IMG/VR virus record: IMGVR_UViG_3300042934_000724
Span: 1-56,737 of that record
Length of the DNA stretch: 56,737 nucleotides
Source: a virus
Strand: one strand, 5' to 3'
Below the pieces are notes generated by a model. The model was not told where the DNA came from and did not search any database. It saw only the letters and a list, made by a program, of their open reading frames with translations. The translations under genes and the position numbers were made by a program. Below, one piece after another: positions 15,614-24,708 of the stretch (positions are counted from its first letter, which is position 1; every line of letters begins with the position of its first letter).

Positions 15614-18600
15614 CAGGCCCTCCCATTGGCATTTCGAAAGCTGGTGCCGCCAGCGCGCCAAGAATCAGCGACGGCCTTTTCCGCTACCGCCTGCATTTGC
15701 GATTGAAGATTTTTCGAGAGCGCTTGCTGGTCGATCTGCATGCCTTCAGACCCACGGTCCTCAGTTACCACCGTGACCGGCGCGCTGATGCTGATCGTTG
15801 TCCCGGAACCGCCACCAGCAGCAAGAACGCCGAGTTTGCCGCTGGAAGTTCTGGTCAAAGGCATGATCGCCTCAGGCCCTGCCTCGCCCATTACACCCGC
15901 CCTGCCGCCGGCCATCCCGAAAGCTGTCGGCGTGCTGACGATGTTGTTGGTGAAGGCGCCGCCGTTGGCAAACATCTGCACACCCGACGACCAGGCACCG
16001 CCGAGCGCCTGCGGAAAGTAGGCGCTGGAATAGCCCGCCGAGGATGCGCCGAGATTGGAGGACGTCGCGCCCGCAGACCCAGCCGCCAGCCCATTGCCGC
16101 CACTACCGCCGGTGAAGTAACTGGTGGCAGCACCGACGAGGCTGCTCAGCAATGCCGAACTGGCCTGACGCGTCGCGATGCGCGCCATATCCGCCAGAAT
16201 CGACTTGGTGAAGTCAGCAAACGACAGCTTCCCGGTCATAGCGAAGTTGACGACTGCGTCCTCCATGGAGCTGAAGGCGTTGCCGAACAGGGTTTTCGTC
16301 TGGCCGGCGATGTTGCTCGCCGAATCCAAATAGTTGGCCCAGGCCGATGTCGCGCCCTTCGTCCAATCACCCTGCGCCGCCTCCACATCCGCGTAGTTCT
16401 GGCGAATCTGGTCGGTAGCCGCCTTGTTCGCATCCGCGAGAGCCTGCGATTTTCGAGCGAACTCTTCCTCCGACATATTCCGCGACGGGTCGGTTTTCTG
16501 ATTTTCCAGCTCGAGCGATTGCTGAGCGAACCGATCTTGCTGGCTGTTCAGTTCACCGTTCAGGGCGTTCTGCCGATCCCCTTGGCCAACGCCGACTACC
16601 GCCCGCTGCCCTGCCAGTTCCAATGCTCGCTGCTGCTGGCTCAAGGCCTGAACGTAGGAGGAAATCGCTCGCTCCTGCTTCGCCAGCCTTCCGGTTTCGC
16701 TGGTAGCGAGCACTTCGAGCTGGCTGTCAGCTTCCTTTTGCGCCTTGAACATGGCGGCGCGAGCATCGGCAATTTTCTGGTCCAGCTGAATGCTTTGCGC
16801 GGCAGAGGTGGTCTTTTTGGCTTTCGCGGCTACCAGCGCAGCGATCTCAGCCTTGTAGGTTGCGGTCACTTCGTCGCGCTCGTTGCCGATCAGCGCTTCA
16901 CGCTTCAGGACGTAGTCGGCCTGAGAAACAAGTCCAGCCTTCTGCGCTGCGTCCAGTTCCTTCTGAGCGTTTTTGTACTCAGCGCTGATAGCTGCCAGGT
17001 CGTTCTTGGCATTGTTGAAGCCGGTCATATCGACCTGAGTGGCTGCCGTTTTCGCGTCCTTGAACTGGTCGTTGATGTTCGCCAGGTTCTTGTCGATCGC
17101 CGCCTGATTCAGGCGAGGATCGTTCGGGGCGACCTTGCGGATGTCTTCGAGCTGACGCTTGTACTCCTTGATCGCCTCGGTGCGCTTCTGCTCGTTCGTC
17201 CATGCCGACTTGGTGAGAGCGTCGATCTTCGCCATCGACGAGACGGCATCGCCTTGTGCCTTCGCCTGCTCACCCTGCCACTTGGCGATATCGGCTTCTG
17301 CGGCCTGCTGGTCCTCCAGCATGTTGAGGCGATTTTGATAGAGATCGATCATCTCCTGCTTATTCTGGAACAGGCCTACGTCACCCGCCTGAGCGCCCGC
17401 CAAGTCACGGCGGGCCTGCTCGATATCAGCGCCGATATCGCTACGCCCGATGTTCTTCAACCCATCAGCAGCGCGAGCAACGGCGTTGTAGCCCTTCTCC
17501 CAGAAACTCAGGTTCTCGAGGATTCGCGGCGTGCGCTCGTTGATTGCATCAGCGAACGACTCGGTCGCCAGCTTCACGGCGCCGGCATGGTCGCCCTGCT
17601 TCTCCAGTGCCGTGATCTGCGAGTAAACCGACGCAGTGAGATAGTGGTACTGCTCATTCAGCGCGGCAGATGACTTGACCGGGTCGTCGGCGAGCTTGGC
17701 GAACTCCGCGACAGTCTCGCTCACGGCCTTGCCGGTCGCTTCCTGCATCGACACCGCGGCTTGAGTGATGCCCGTAAAGCTCTCGCCAGCAATCTTTCCA
17801 TTACCGGCCAGCAGCGCTAGAACCTCAGCGGCTTGCCCAGTTGTGCCGACAGTCGCGCTCACCTGATGCGCCATATCGCCGAGCTGTCCAGCACTCACAC
17901 CGGCGTAATTGCCGGTCAGGATCAGCGATTTGTTGTAGCTGTCTTGCTCCTCGCTCCCCTTGTAGAAAGCGTATGCCAATCCACCCACCGCGGCAGTGGC
18001 CAGCGCCAGCGGGCCGAGAATCGCCAGCAGGCCCGCCGCGCCCTCACCCGCCCCGGCGCCCAACTGAGCAACAGCACGAACGCCGCTTCCCCAGTCGCCC
18101 GACGACAGCGCATTCCCCAGCTGCACCACGTTTTCCTGCGCCTGGCGCGAGCCGAGCCGCAGCTTTTCGAAGCCGGTCGCAGTTTTGTTGAGCTTGTCGT
18201 AGTCCTTGTCGATCTTGCCCAGGGCGGTGTTGTACTCGCCCTGGCTGATCCGGCCGGCATCCAAGTGTTTGCCCAGTTGCTCGACCTGAGTATCCAGCTT
18301 CGCCAGTGCAGCGCGGGCCGGGTCAATGGCGCCCAGCAGGCTATTCAGTGCCTTCTGCTCATCCATCGTCGACTTGGCTAGCGCCACCTGCTGCTTGTCG
18401 AGCTGCGCAGAAATCTTGGCGGCCTCAGCCTCGCCATAGGCGCCGGTCTTGGTCAGCTTCGCCAATGCTTCCCGCTGTTTTGCGAGATCCTGCGTGGTCT
18501 TGGCGTTGGTAGAGAGCGATTTCTCCAGCGCCTGCATTTCGTTCATCAACGAAACGGCGGACTGCTCGGCCCGGCCGCCGGCCTTAGCCATTTCATCTAG

Positions 18601-18663
18601 GCTGGTTTTGGCCTGAATAGCGTCGGCAGAGTCGATCTTGACGCCGAGTTCTGCAATGTTCAT
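15613..18663 (-). CDS. Tape measure protein
   Basis: A 1016-aa tail length tape measure protein (lambda gpH type). It begins MNIAELGVKIDSADAIQAKTSLDEM, is largely helical with long coiled-coil stretches, and has a hydrophobic glycine/alanine-rich region (about 185-240) that could act in DNA passage. The C-terminal part has the phage tape-measure motif TGKLSFADFTKSILADMARIATRQA. At about 0.15 nm per residue it implies a tail near 150 nm. It follows the chaperone pair, as expected, with AAGGTGAG before the ATG. Confidence 0.93.
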   Translation of the reverse strand: MNIAELGVKIDSADAIQAKTSLDEMAKAGGRAEQSAVSLMNEMQALEKSLSTNAKTTQDLAKQREALAKLTKTGAYGEAEAAKISAQLDKQQVALAKSTMDEQKALNSLLGAIDPARAALAKLDTQVEQLGKHLDAGRISQGEYNTALGKIDKDYDKLNKTATGFEKLRLGSRQAQENVVQLGNALSSGDWGSGVRAVAQLGAGAGEGAAGLLAILGPLALATAAVGGLAYAFYKGSEEQDSYNKSLILTGNYAGVSAGQLGDMAHQVSATVGTTGQAAEVLALLAGNGKIAGESFTGITQAAVSMQEATGKAVSETVAEFAKLADDPVKSSAALNEQYHYLTASVYSQITALEKQGDHAGAVKLATESFADAINERTPRILENLSFWEKGYNAVARAADGLKNIGRSDIGADIEQARRDLAGAQAGDVGLFQNKQEMIDLYQNRLNMLEDQQAAEADIAKWQGEQAKAQGDAVSSMAKIDALTKSAWTNEQKRTEAIKEYKRQLEDIRKVAPNDPRLNQAAIDKNLANINDQFKDAKTAATQVDMTGFNNAKNDLAAISAEYKNAQKELDAAQKAGLVSQADYVLKREALIGNERDEVTATYKAEIAALVAAKAKKTTSAAQSIQLDQKIADARAAMFKAQKEADSQLEVLATSETGRLAKQERAISSYVQALSQQQRALELAGQRAVVGVGQGDRQNALNGELNSQQDRFAQQSLELENQKTDPSRNMSEEEFARKSQALADANKAATDQIRQNYADVEAAQGDWTKGATSAWANYLDSASNIAGQTKTLFGNAFSSMEDAVVNFAMTGKLSFADFTKSILADMARIATRQASSALLSSLVGAATSYFTGGSGGNGLAAGSAGATSSNLGASSAGYSSAYFPQALGGAWSSGVQMFANGGAFTNNIVSTPTAFGMAGGRAGVMGEAGPEAIMPLTRTSSGKLGVLAAGGGSGTTISISAPVTVVTEDRGSEGMQIDQQALSKNLQSQMQAVAEKAVADSWRAGGTSFRNANGRA

Positions 18664-18690
18664 CGACTCACCTTGAATAGATGCCCGCGT

Positions 18691-19391
18691 TTACGGGCTG
18701 TTTTCCCTTTCCTCTGCCATGACGCGCAGGGCTTCGCCTTCCAGCACCTGAAGGTCTGGGAAGATTTCAGCGAGTTTCTTTTTCTTGATGCCGAGGAAAC
18801 CGGCCACGTCGCGGATGCTGCTGTAGTCGAGACCAATTGCGCCGCCGGCGCCGACACGCCACTGAGTGGACATCCTGTTGAACAGAAGGAAAGCAGGCCA
18901 AAGGCACGGCCAAACTTCGAATTCCTCTTCGATGTCCTCAGCGTCCAACCCGAATGCGGCAAGTTGCTCCGCATTCGGAGGAGGCTCATACATGGCGCGG
19001 GCGGCGCGAATCAGTTTCCCGTACGGGCCTTGGCGTAGGCAGCCTGATAAGCATCCACCACGGCCTCGGTTGCTCCGTGGCATGAGGTCACCAGCGCCTT
19101 GATGCCCTCATCGTCGAACTTGTCGTCGAACTCCCAGCTAACAACCAGATCCTTGATCTGCTGAACTTGGTTTTCGGTATCGACCGCAACGATTTGAGAC
19201 ATCGTAGGCTTGTCGCCGAACTGCTCAAGAGCTTCCTTGTGCCGTAGGTTCCAGCCATCAAACAGCGCCGCCAGCTCGATCCGGTCCCGATACTTGAAAA
19301 TGAATTCCACTTTCACCGGATCCTGGCCAACTACCGGGACCATCACTGCACCGGGGAAAGTTGGCGCTTGCGCAATTTTGAACTTCGCCAT
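18691..19391 (-). CDS. Tail assembly chaperone G-T fusion made by -1 frameshift
   Basis: The G frame (from 19391) stops at 19011, but the preceding codons read ACG GGA AAC TGA, an ideal GGGAAAC slippery heptamer at 19014-19020. A -1 slip continues as CTG ATT CGC into the second frame, which ends at 18691. The fused product would be 233 aa. The downstream frame (MYEPPPNAEQLAAFGLDAEDIEEEFEVWP) resembles DUF1799, the T part of such proteins, and has no ribosome binding site of its own. This is the lambda gpG/gpGT arrangement; the fusion recruits the tape measure during tail assembly. Confidence 0.85.
19011..19391 (-). CDS. Tail assembly chaperone G
   Basis: A 126-aa protein starting MAKFKIAQAPTFPGAVMVPVVGQDPVKVEFIFKYRDRIEL. 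The N-terminal beta part and helical C-terminus fit the tail assembly chaperone family that sits between the tail tube and tape measure genes. It is the unshifted product of the frameshifting pair and should be made in excess over the fusion. Confidence 0.85.
   Translation of the reverse strand: MAKFKIAQAPTFPGAVMVPVVGQDPVKVEFIFKYRDRIELAALFDGWNLRHKEALEQFGDKPTMSQIVAVDTENQVQQIKDLVVSWEFDDKFDDEGIKALVTSCHGATEAVVDAYQAAYAKARTGN
19014..19020 (-). promoter_or_regulatory. Programmed -1 ribosomal frameshift slippery site
   Basis: GGGAAAC in phase with the G frame, directly followed by the TGA stop. Lambda uses GGGAAAG at the same place in its G/T overlap. After the shift the new frame continues for 107 residues with good family resemblance. 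Confidence 0.85.
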
Positions 19392-19393
19392 GA

Positions 19394-20065
19394 TTAAGCC
19401 CCGCCGCCAGCAGCAACCGGCGCGCGATACGCGGTGATTTCAGCGTTGATGGTGAAGCCAAAGGAAACGGCCGCACCTTCGTTGCGCACCAGCGTCGGAG
19501 TTTTGTTGAAGGATGCATAACCGGCGTAATAGATCGTTTTGCCGTTGGGCAGCGACATACGCAAGATGCGCACTTCCTTCTCTCGATCGGCTTTATCCAG
19601 TTCTTCATACCAGGCCAGGCTGTCATCGTCAGCCAGCTGGAAAGCGAACGCCTGCGCATTTTTGGTGGTCGGGATCTGCTTGTCACGGCGCGCTTCGAGC
19701 GGCGCGTAAGTCCAGTATTGCTGCTCGCCGCCGGACATGGAGTTGCCGATCACCTGGTTGACGGCTACCCAGCCGGTCACTTTCTTGGCGGTACCGCCGC
19801 TGATTCCATCGGGAAAGAAAGCCACGTTGGACGTGTCGATGCCTTCCAGTGTGAATGCGCCCGCCGCCGCGTTGGCTACACGCACGGCGCGCTCGTTGAT
19901 GTCCTCCCAGCCCGAGGTGATCAGAAGGATGTCGCCATTGGCAAAGCCGTTTGCGGCGCTGGTGGCAACACCTGGGTTGGCGTTGCTGATTGCCGAAATC
20001 AGCTTGGCGGCGGCGAATCCGCTGGAAATCGAAAGCGTCGCCCCGTTGGGGAAGTAAACAGACAT
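19394..20065 (-). CDS. Major tail (tube) protein
   Basis: A 223-aa tail tube protein starting MSVYFPNGATLSIS, with GAGGA before the ATG; nine codons of open frame upstream are ignored. It has the beta-rich pattern of tube proteins, with WVAVNQVIGNSMSGGEQQYWTYAPLE and a late YYAGYASFNKTPTLVRNEGAAVSFGFTINAEI stretch that matches siphophage major tail proteins. It lies just before the chaperone genes and after the tail terminator, the conserved order. Confidence 0.88.
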   Translation of the reverse strand: MSVYFPNGATLSISSGFAAAKLISAISNANPGVATSAANGFANGDILLITSGWEDINERAVRVANAAAGAFTLEGIDTSNVAFFPDGISGGTAKKVTGWVAVNQVIGNSMSGGEQQYWTYAPLEARRDKQIPTTKNAQAFAFQLADDDSLAWYEELDKADREKEVRILRMSLPNGKTIYYAGYASFNKTPTLVRNEGAAVSFGFTINAEITAYRAPVAAGGGA

Positions 20066-20087
20066 GGGTTTTCCTCTTTGCAGAAAT

Positions 20088-20112
20088 GACAAAACCCGCT
20101 CAGAGGCGGGTT
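20088..20112 (-). terminator. Weak intrinsic terminator upstream of the tail tube gene
   Basis: AACCCGC, six-base loop, GCGGGTT, then TTG on the minus strand. The short T-run suggests partial termination or an mRNA processing site. Confidence 0.55.
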
Positions 20113-20134
20113 CAGGATTTGCCCAACGGGCGGG

Positions 20135-20554
20135 TTATGGCGTGGTGTCGGATCGGTATGAGAACGACAGCGGGACGGTGTAAGTTGAATCGCCAGTTAT
20201 GCCTGGGCCGACATCTACAGGCGTCATCGGCGTAACTACGAAACCGTTCTTCACGTCGCGCACATAAAGCGGGAATAACGCGATTATCTCGGCGGCGATG
20301 GGGTTGGTTTTTGCCTTACCGGTGCCAGCCGGAGAAATAATGCTCACCTGAAACACGCCGGTATACAGCCGGTGCTCTCCGTCGAGCGTGTTGCTGGCCG
20401 TGTCGCCCGGGATGGTGAACGCACGCAGATAGGTCTCGCCTGCCGCCGGGGTGTAAGCCATGTTCTCAAAAACGACTTTTAGCTTTTCCAACCTGGCATT
20501 GTTCCAGGCGATCAGCTTTGCCTCGTAGATCGAGGCGATGATGGCGTGACTCAT
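20135..20554 (-). CDS. Tail terminator protein
   Basis: A 139-aa protein starting MSHAIIASIYEAKLIAWNNA. It matches the DUF4128/lambda gpU-type terminator: helical N-terminus, RAFTIPGDTASNTLDGEHRLYTGVFQVSI core, and PVDVGPGITGDSTYTVPLSFSYRSD end. It caps the tail tube and docks it to the head. Its ATG overlaps the stop of the next upstream gene. Confidence 0.8.
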   Translation of the reverse strand: MSHAIIASIYEAKLIAWNNARLEKLKVVFENMAYTPAAGETYLRAFTIPGDTASNTLDGEHRLYTGVFQVSIISPAGTGKAKTNPIAAEIIALFPLYVRDVKNGFVVTPMTPVDVGPGITGDSTYTVPLSFSYRSDTTP

Positions 20555-21147
20555 ACCTGGTTGTTCCTGATGGCCTCCAACACGATTTGCTGGAAGCGAG
20601 CCACGGTCACCCGAACCATTCCGCCGGGGGCCTGGGTCGAATGGCCGAACTCCAGCGGAATCGCATAGGGCAAATTGTTAATGATGTAAGCCATCTGGCC
20701 GGCGGTGAAGTCGCTCATTGCCGCGACCAATGCCGCCGTGGTTTCAGCACCGCTCGGGTCTACCTCGTCGAAGGTGACGCTTTCGACCACGCCGAGAGAG
20801 ATGTGCCAGTTCGCTCGGAACCGGCCGCCGACGTAGCCTTCCGGTGCGACGATGTCCATGCCATCGTTGAGCTTGCGGCCTTTCTTGAGCCTGCCACCCT
20901 TGGTCAAGTTGGCCGGGTCGCTGCGCAGCGCAGTGTTGTGTTCGTCGACAGCCCTGTTGTACTCGGAGGCCACTGCGTTCTGCGCCCAGATCTCCGGATT
21001 GCCCACGGGAGACATGCGGATCAGGCTGCTACCGACCTCGATAATGATCTCGCGCACACTGGCATCGATCGCTTCGCTGGTCTGAGCTGCAAACTCGGCC
21101 AGGCTCAAGGCGAAGCTGCCGGATTGGCCGGCACCCGCGCGACTCAC
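20551..21147 (-). CDS. HK97 gp10 / minor tail Z-like protein
   Basis: A 198-aa protein starting MSRAGAGQSGSFALSLAEFAAQTSEAIDASVREIIIEVGSSLIRMSPVGNPEIWAQN. The phrase VGSSLI..SPVG.p..W with a long helix before it is typical of gp10/gpZ-like connector-tail completion proteins. It overlaps neighbours by 4 bp at both ends, indicating a tightly coupled head-tail joining block. Confidence 0.8.
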   Translation of the reverse strand: MSRAGAGQSGSFALSLAEFAAQTSEAIDASVREIIIEVGSSLIRMSPVGNPEIWAQNAVASEYNRAVDEHNTALRSDPANLTKGGRLKKGRKLNDGMDIVAPEGYVGGRFRANWHISLGVVESVTFDEVDPSGAETTAALVAAMSDFTAGQMAYIINNLPYAIPLEFGHSTQAPGGMVRVTVARFQQIVLEAIRNNQV

Positions 21148-21512
21148 GACCGCACCTGCAGCTCATAAAGAATCGCCGTGCCGGCGGGATTCACCTCTTT
21201 CAACGGCGGCACAATTGCCCAGGTGCGCCCCTGAATGATCACCTTGTTCAGCAGATCCGGAACCCACTCCAGCCCCTGCGCGGCAATCTTCAGCTTCTTG
21301 TCGCCCTGCTTGATGAGGCTGTTGTTCTGGAACTCCTGACCCGTGAAGTCGAGCAGGATGCCTTGGGCGGTCTTTTCAATGGTGGCGCCCGGCGCCTCGC
21401 CGCCCGTCTCCGGGTCGTACTCGCCGGGCTCAGTCTTGCTGATGGTCACGGGCTGGCCGAACTCTGTGATCATTTCCAGAGCCATCACGGCCATTTCGTC
21501 GTAGAAGGCCAT
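21144..21512 (-). CDS. Head-tail joining / minor head protein
   Basis: A 122-aa protein starting MAFYDEMAVMALEMITEFGQPVTISKTEPGEYDPETG, with GGAG 6 bp ahead. The order helical N-terminus, QPVTI, then short beta strands resembles head closure proteins of siphophages. Position between the connector-type gene (21789-22292) and the gp10-like gene supports this. No sharper family call is possible. Confidence 0.7.
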   Translation of the reverse strand: MAFYDEMAVMALEMITEFGQPVTISKTEPGEYDPETGGEAPGATIEKTAQGILLDFTGQEFQNNSLIKQGDKKLKIAAQGLEWVPDLLNKVIIQGRTWAIVPPLKEVNPAGTAILYELQVRS

Positions 21513-21531
21513 GGTGGCTCCAGATTTGAAA

Positions 21532-21753
21532 TTAATCGTTGAACATACCGATGTGGTACTCAGGCAATGGCTTCCGTTTCCTGCGCTCCTCAACCATGTT
21601 GTCAGCAATGCCCGCAGCCTGCTTAAGCACCTCGGTCCAAGATCCATCAACCTTGCTACCCGTAGCTTCGCCCTCGGCTTTTGCAAGAGGTAGCGCTGCG
21701 GAAAAGTAAAGGTCCCACGCTTGCTGTTCTTCGTCGGTGTATTTATCAGCCAT
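21532..21753 (-). CDS. Hypothetical small protein in the connector block
   Basis: A 73-aa protein starting MADKYTDEEQQAWDLYFSAALPLAKAEG, with AGGAG before the ATG. It is helical and charged, ends YHIGMFND, and has no recognised domain. The gene is tightly packed between two connector genes and is probably part of the head-tail operon. Confidence 0.6.
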   Translation of the reverse strand: MADKYTDEEQQAWDLYFSAALPLAKAEGEATGSKVDGSWTEVLKQAAGIADNMVEERRKRKPLPEYHIGMFND

Positions 21754-21788
21754 GGTAGAGCTCCTGTGATTGAGCCCTAACGCTACCA

Positions 21789-22292
21789 CTACGCGCGCAC
21801 AGCAAACAGTCCGCGCCTTTGTAAGTAGTCAGCAAACTGCGTTGCGCTCGGCCGGTCCGGCGCCGCGGGCATCAGTCGGCCGCTCGTGTTCGGAATGGTC
21901 GCGTATTCGCGAGTTACCGCGCCTTCAACACGCTCCAGCGTTACTGCGCCTTTGCGCTTCTCGATCGGGTCGACGTCGTCAGTGTGGATCTCGGCAGCCA
22001 GCGCCATCTGGCCGTACTGGATCCGCGCCGGCAGGTAGTTGTCGGGCTTGATCTCGTAATCCAGTTCGACGTCGCGGCGCGGCCAGGACAGGGCCTGTTC
22101 GCTGTTGGACTTTCGCCCTTTCCACGTCATGCCATCCATTGCCAGCGCGGACCGGCGCAGCAGCGCTTCCTGTGCTGGCACTTCTGCCGGGATGGTCACG
22201 CCGAATTTCACGGCGTACATGGCCAGATCTTCTGCGGACGCGTAGCTCTCGGCGTTAGGTTTGCCGGTACCGTCCTCGATGATGAGAGTCAT
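21789..22292 (-). CDS. Head-tail connector protein (DnaT-like domain)
   Basis: A 167-aa protein starting MTLIIEDGTGKPNAESYASAEDLAMYA. The sequence GKPNAESYAS...D..., LRRSALAMDG..WKGRKSNSEQALSWPR is highly typical of a pseudomonad-phage protein family with a DnaT-like domain found in the connector position. It probably forms the adaptor ring below the portal. The ribosome binding site is weak. Confidence 0.78.
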   Translation of the reverse strand: MTLIIEDGTGKPNAESYASAEDLAMYAVKFGVTIPAEVPAQEALLRRSALAMDGMTWKGRKSNSEQALSWPRRDVELDYEIKPDNYLPARIQYGQMALAAEIHTDDVDPIEKRKGAVTLERVEGAVTREYATIPNTSGRLMPAAPDRPSATQFADYLQRRGLFAVRA

Positions 22293-22348
22293 GAATCAGC
22301 TCGCTATGGTGTGCTGGATCGGGCGCCGCGTTGTAAGCGCCCGGATGG

Positions 22349-22924
22349 TTACGCCTGGTGTAGATCAGCAACTGCCTTTTCCAGCGATTCTACCGAAGCA
22401 TTCGCCCGATACGTCACATTGGCGGCGTCGAGTTGCGCTTTGAGGCTAGCGATCTTCTCAGCATTGTCGACGGGCTCCGCTGCTGCCTTGAGCCGTGCAA
22501 CTTCGCCACGTAGCGATTCAACCTCGCCCGCCAAGTTGTCGCGTTCACCCGTGAGGGTTTCGAAACCTTCGTGAATGGATTTCAGCGCACCGAACAAGCG
22601 GATCGGCAATTCGCCGGCGCCCGGGTGTTCCAGTTCGGTCAGTCCTTCTGCGGCTTCGATCAACAGCACGATGCCATCGCGCTCGGCATTCAACTCGTCG
22701 ATCAGCTCCTGCAGCGCGGTGTGATCGCCACTATCTGCGATCAGCAGCACCGGCGCCGGTTCAACCTTCCGCACCGTCACCTCCGGCACATCATCGGCCT
22801 CTCCATCGCGACTTTCGGTGATGTTCGCGTCGATGATGCGCAGCCCGTGTTCCTTCGCCAGCGCCTTTACGTCTTCCCGGTACTGGTGAAACGGTCCGGG
22901 TAGATACCAGATTTTGTTACTCAT
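22349..22924 (-). CDS. Head-block protein with HeH/LEM-like C-terminus
   Basis: A 191-aa protein starting MSNKIWYLPGPFHQYREDVKALAKEHGLRIID. Residues about 100-155 form a coiled coil. The end, LKAQLDAANVTYRANASVESLEKAVAD, is the HeH/LEM-like helical motif often found at the end of phage head-associated proteins. It lies between the major capsid gene and the connectors. Its role in the head is unknown. Confidence 0.65.
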   Translation of the reverse strand: MSNKIWYLPGPFHQYREDVKALAKEHGLRIIDANITESRDGEADDVPEVTVRKVEPAPVLLIADSGDHTALQELIDELNAERDGIVLLIEAAEGLTELEHPGAGELPIRLFGALKSIHEGFETLTGERDNLAGEVESLRGEVARLKAAAEPVDNAEKIASLKAQLDAANVTYRANASVESLEKAVADLHQA

Positions 22925-22937
22925 GATTGCATCTCCG

Positions 22938-22964
22938 CCAAGCCGGGCACACGTCCCGGCTTGG
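22938..22964 (-). other. Strong hairpin after the major capsid gene
   Basis: A perfect 10-bp stem (22938-22947 with 22955-22964) with a 7-base loop, 12 bp beyond the capsid stop. There is no T-run, so a role in mRNA stability or processing that favours capsid expression is more likely than termination. Confidence 0.55.
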
Positions 22965-22975
22965 ACATCACGGGG

Positions 22976-23944
22976 TTACTTAGAGGCGTCACCGATCAGA
23001 GCGACACCGGCGGTGTGCTTGATGCTGGTAGCGGTCTTGTCCCAGTTGGTACCGGTCGCCAGTTCAGCGTCGGTTGGCGACTTGCCGCCGGTGGTGGTGT
23101 CCCAGGTGTAACCCTTCAGACCCAGGCCGAAGGTGTAGTCGGTCTGCAGAGTGGTTTCGATACGCTCCTTACCGTTGGTGGTCTGGACGTTGCTGATGAT
23201 GTCGCGACCGTCGTGGACCAGCGCAGCGCCTTGCACCAGGGACAGGATGATTTCCTTGTTCGGGGTGCCGGCCTGCATCAGCGCAGGGGCATCCGTTACA
23301 ACGGAGATCTTGCCGAGGATGTCCACCACGCGAACGTTGCCTGCCTGGAACAGCTGCTGCTGGTTCGCCAGGTTCTGGCCGACCAGCTTGTGGTAGGTGG
23401 TGCCTTGCATCACCTGGGTTACCAGGTTCTGGCTGGCGTCGCCGAACTTCGCGTGGGCGTTGTTCAGACCGGCGTAGGTGATGCCTGCGGTCGCCGACAC
23501 ATCGTTGACTGCGGCGGCTTGGGCGGTGATCGCTGCAACCAGAGCGGCGATCGCGGTGTTCAGTTGATCCTTGAGGAGGATTTCAGCGAACGCGCGGCTC
23601 GCGACTTCGATACCTTGCGCGGTTGGGCGCTCCAGCCAGGTCATCTGCGAGGGCTCATAGCGGATCGGGCCGAAGCCACCGGCGACTTTTACCGAAGTGT
23701 TCTTCAGCTCGGTCAGGTCGGTGGCAGCAACAGCGGCGTTGGCGCTGTAGCGGTCAACGCGGCGCTGGGCGGCAGCCAGTGTTTGGAAGAACGACTCTTG
23801 GAGGAAATCGCCAGTGAAGCCGTCCGGGGACAGCACAATAGCGCCCCGGCTCGCAGCGTTGAACGCGGCGAGATATTGATCCAGCGTCTCGAGAGTCGCC
23901 GGCATGATGTATTCGTTGAAAACCTGCATTTGCGACAGGGACAT
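22976..23944 (-). CDS. Major capsid protein
   Basis: A 322-aa coat protein starting MSLSQMQVFNEYIMPATLETLDQYLAAFNAASRGAI. It matches the major capsid family found in many pseudomonad siphophages (segments WLERPTAQGIEVASRAFAEILLKDQLN, and KISVVTDAPALMQAGTPNKEIILSLVQGAA, and ETTLQTDYTFGLGLKGYTWD). It follows the scaffold gene by 11 bp. It assembles the procapsid with that protein. Confidence 0.9.
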   Translation of the reverse strand: MSLSQMQVFNEYIMPATLETLDQYLAAFNAASRGAIVLSPDGFTGDFLQESFFQTLAAAQRRVDRYSANAAVAATDLTELKNTSVKVAGGFGPIRYEPSQMTWLERPTAQGIEVASRAFAEILLKDQLNTAIAALVAAITAQAAAVNDVSATAGITYAGLNNAHAKFGDASQNLVTQVMQGTTYHKLVGQNLANQQQLFQAGNVRVVDILGKISVVTDAPALMQAGTPNKEIILSLVQGAALVHDGRDIISNVQTTNGKERIETTLQTDYTFGLGLKGYTWDTTTGGKSPTDAELATGTNWDKTATSIKHTAGVALIGDASK

Positions 23945-23955
23945 GAGTTATTTCC

Positions 23956-24663
23956 TTACGATTGAGGGAGATCTGGGAACCAGCTTGCGATTGCAGCCGT
24001 GCGTTCCTCTTTGGTACCGCCGATTTTTCCTTTCGGGGCCCCGCCCCCACCACCTGCACCGCCGGCCCCGCCGCCAGATGCCTTGCTACCCGCGATCAAC
24101 GGCGCGAACGCCGCGTCATTCGCGATTTCTGCTTTCAGTTCATCCAGCGTTGCCGCCGAGAGCTTGCCCTGAGCGTCGAGGACGACGACAACAGGCTTCC
24201 CGTCGCGTTGCTCGACGCTCAGACGGCGTTCGATATGCGGCAACAGGGCTTTTGCGCTGCCTTGAACAGCCAGGGCAGATGCGATATCAGTAGCGGTACG
24301 GCCAACAGTCAGATCCCGGATCTGCCCGCTCAGCGTTCCACGCTCCTGTTCCAACATGCCGTTCAGCTCAGCTTCGCGGCGGGTAAATTTTTCAGTCCAG
24401 GAGCGTTCGAGCTCTTCGACGTTGCCGGACTTGCGAGCGGCTTCTTCGCGCTCCAGGCGAGCGGCTTCTTCAGCTTCACGCGCCTTCTTCTCGGCCAGCT
24501 TTTTCTCGCCGAGCAGCTCATCAACTTTGGCCTTCAGCCCGGATACATCTTCTTGCTGCGGCAGACCTTCAATGCCGAGTACGAACTTGCCGTCCTTCTC
24601 GGTGTAAAGAGCGCGCACGGCTTCATCTACCCCTTCCAGGGTATCCAGTTGGAATTTCAGCAT
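23956..24663 (-). CDS. Capsid scaffolding protein
   Basis: A 235-aa protein starting MLKFQLDTLEGVDEAVRALYTEKDGKFVLGIEGLPQQEDV, the usual opening of siphophage scaffold proteins, with GGGAGA upstream. The middle (about 40-110) is a highly charged coiled coil rich in Lys, Glu and Ala, and a glycine-rich linker (about 200-215) precedes a short C-terminal helix expected to bind the coat protein. It sits directly upstream of the major capsid gene. Confidence 0.9.
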   Translation of the reverse strand: MLKFQLDTLEGVDEAVRALYTEKDGKFVLGIEGLPQQEDVSGLKAKVDELLGEKKLAEKKAREAEEAARLEREEAARKSGNVEELERSWTEKFTRREAELNGMLEQERGTLSGQIRDLTVGRTATDIASALAVQGSAKALLPHIERRLSVEQRDGKPVVVVLDAQGKLSAATLDELKAEIANDAAFAPLIAGSKASGGGAGGAGGGGGAPKGKIGGTKEERTAAIASWFPDLPQS

Positions 24664-24708
24664 TGTGTGTCTCCCAGAGACGATTTGCAGGCCCAGCCCG
24701 CGGATATG

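Noticed and set aside
15697-17673. 658-codon open frame on the plus strand
   Set aside because: It is antisense to the tape measure gene, follows its codon pattern in GC-rich DNA, and has no recognisable protein features.
22321-22342. GGGCGC/GCGCCC hairpin as a terminator
   Set aside because: A 6-bp stem with a 10-base loop and no T-run; too weak to call.
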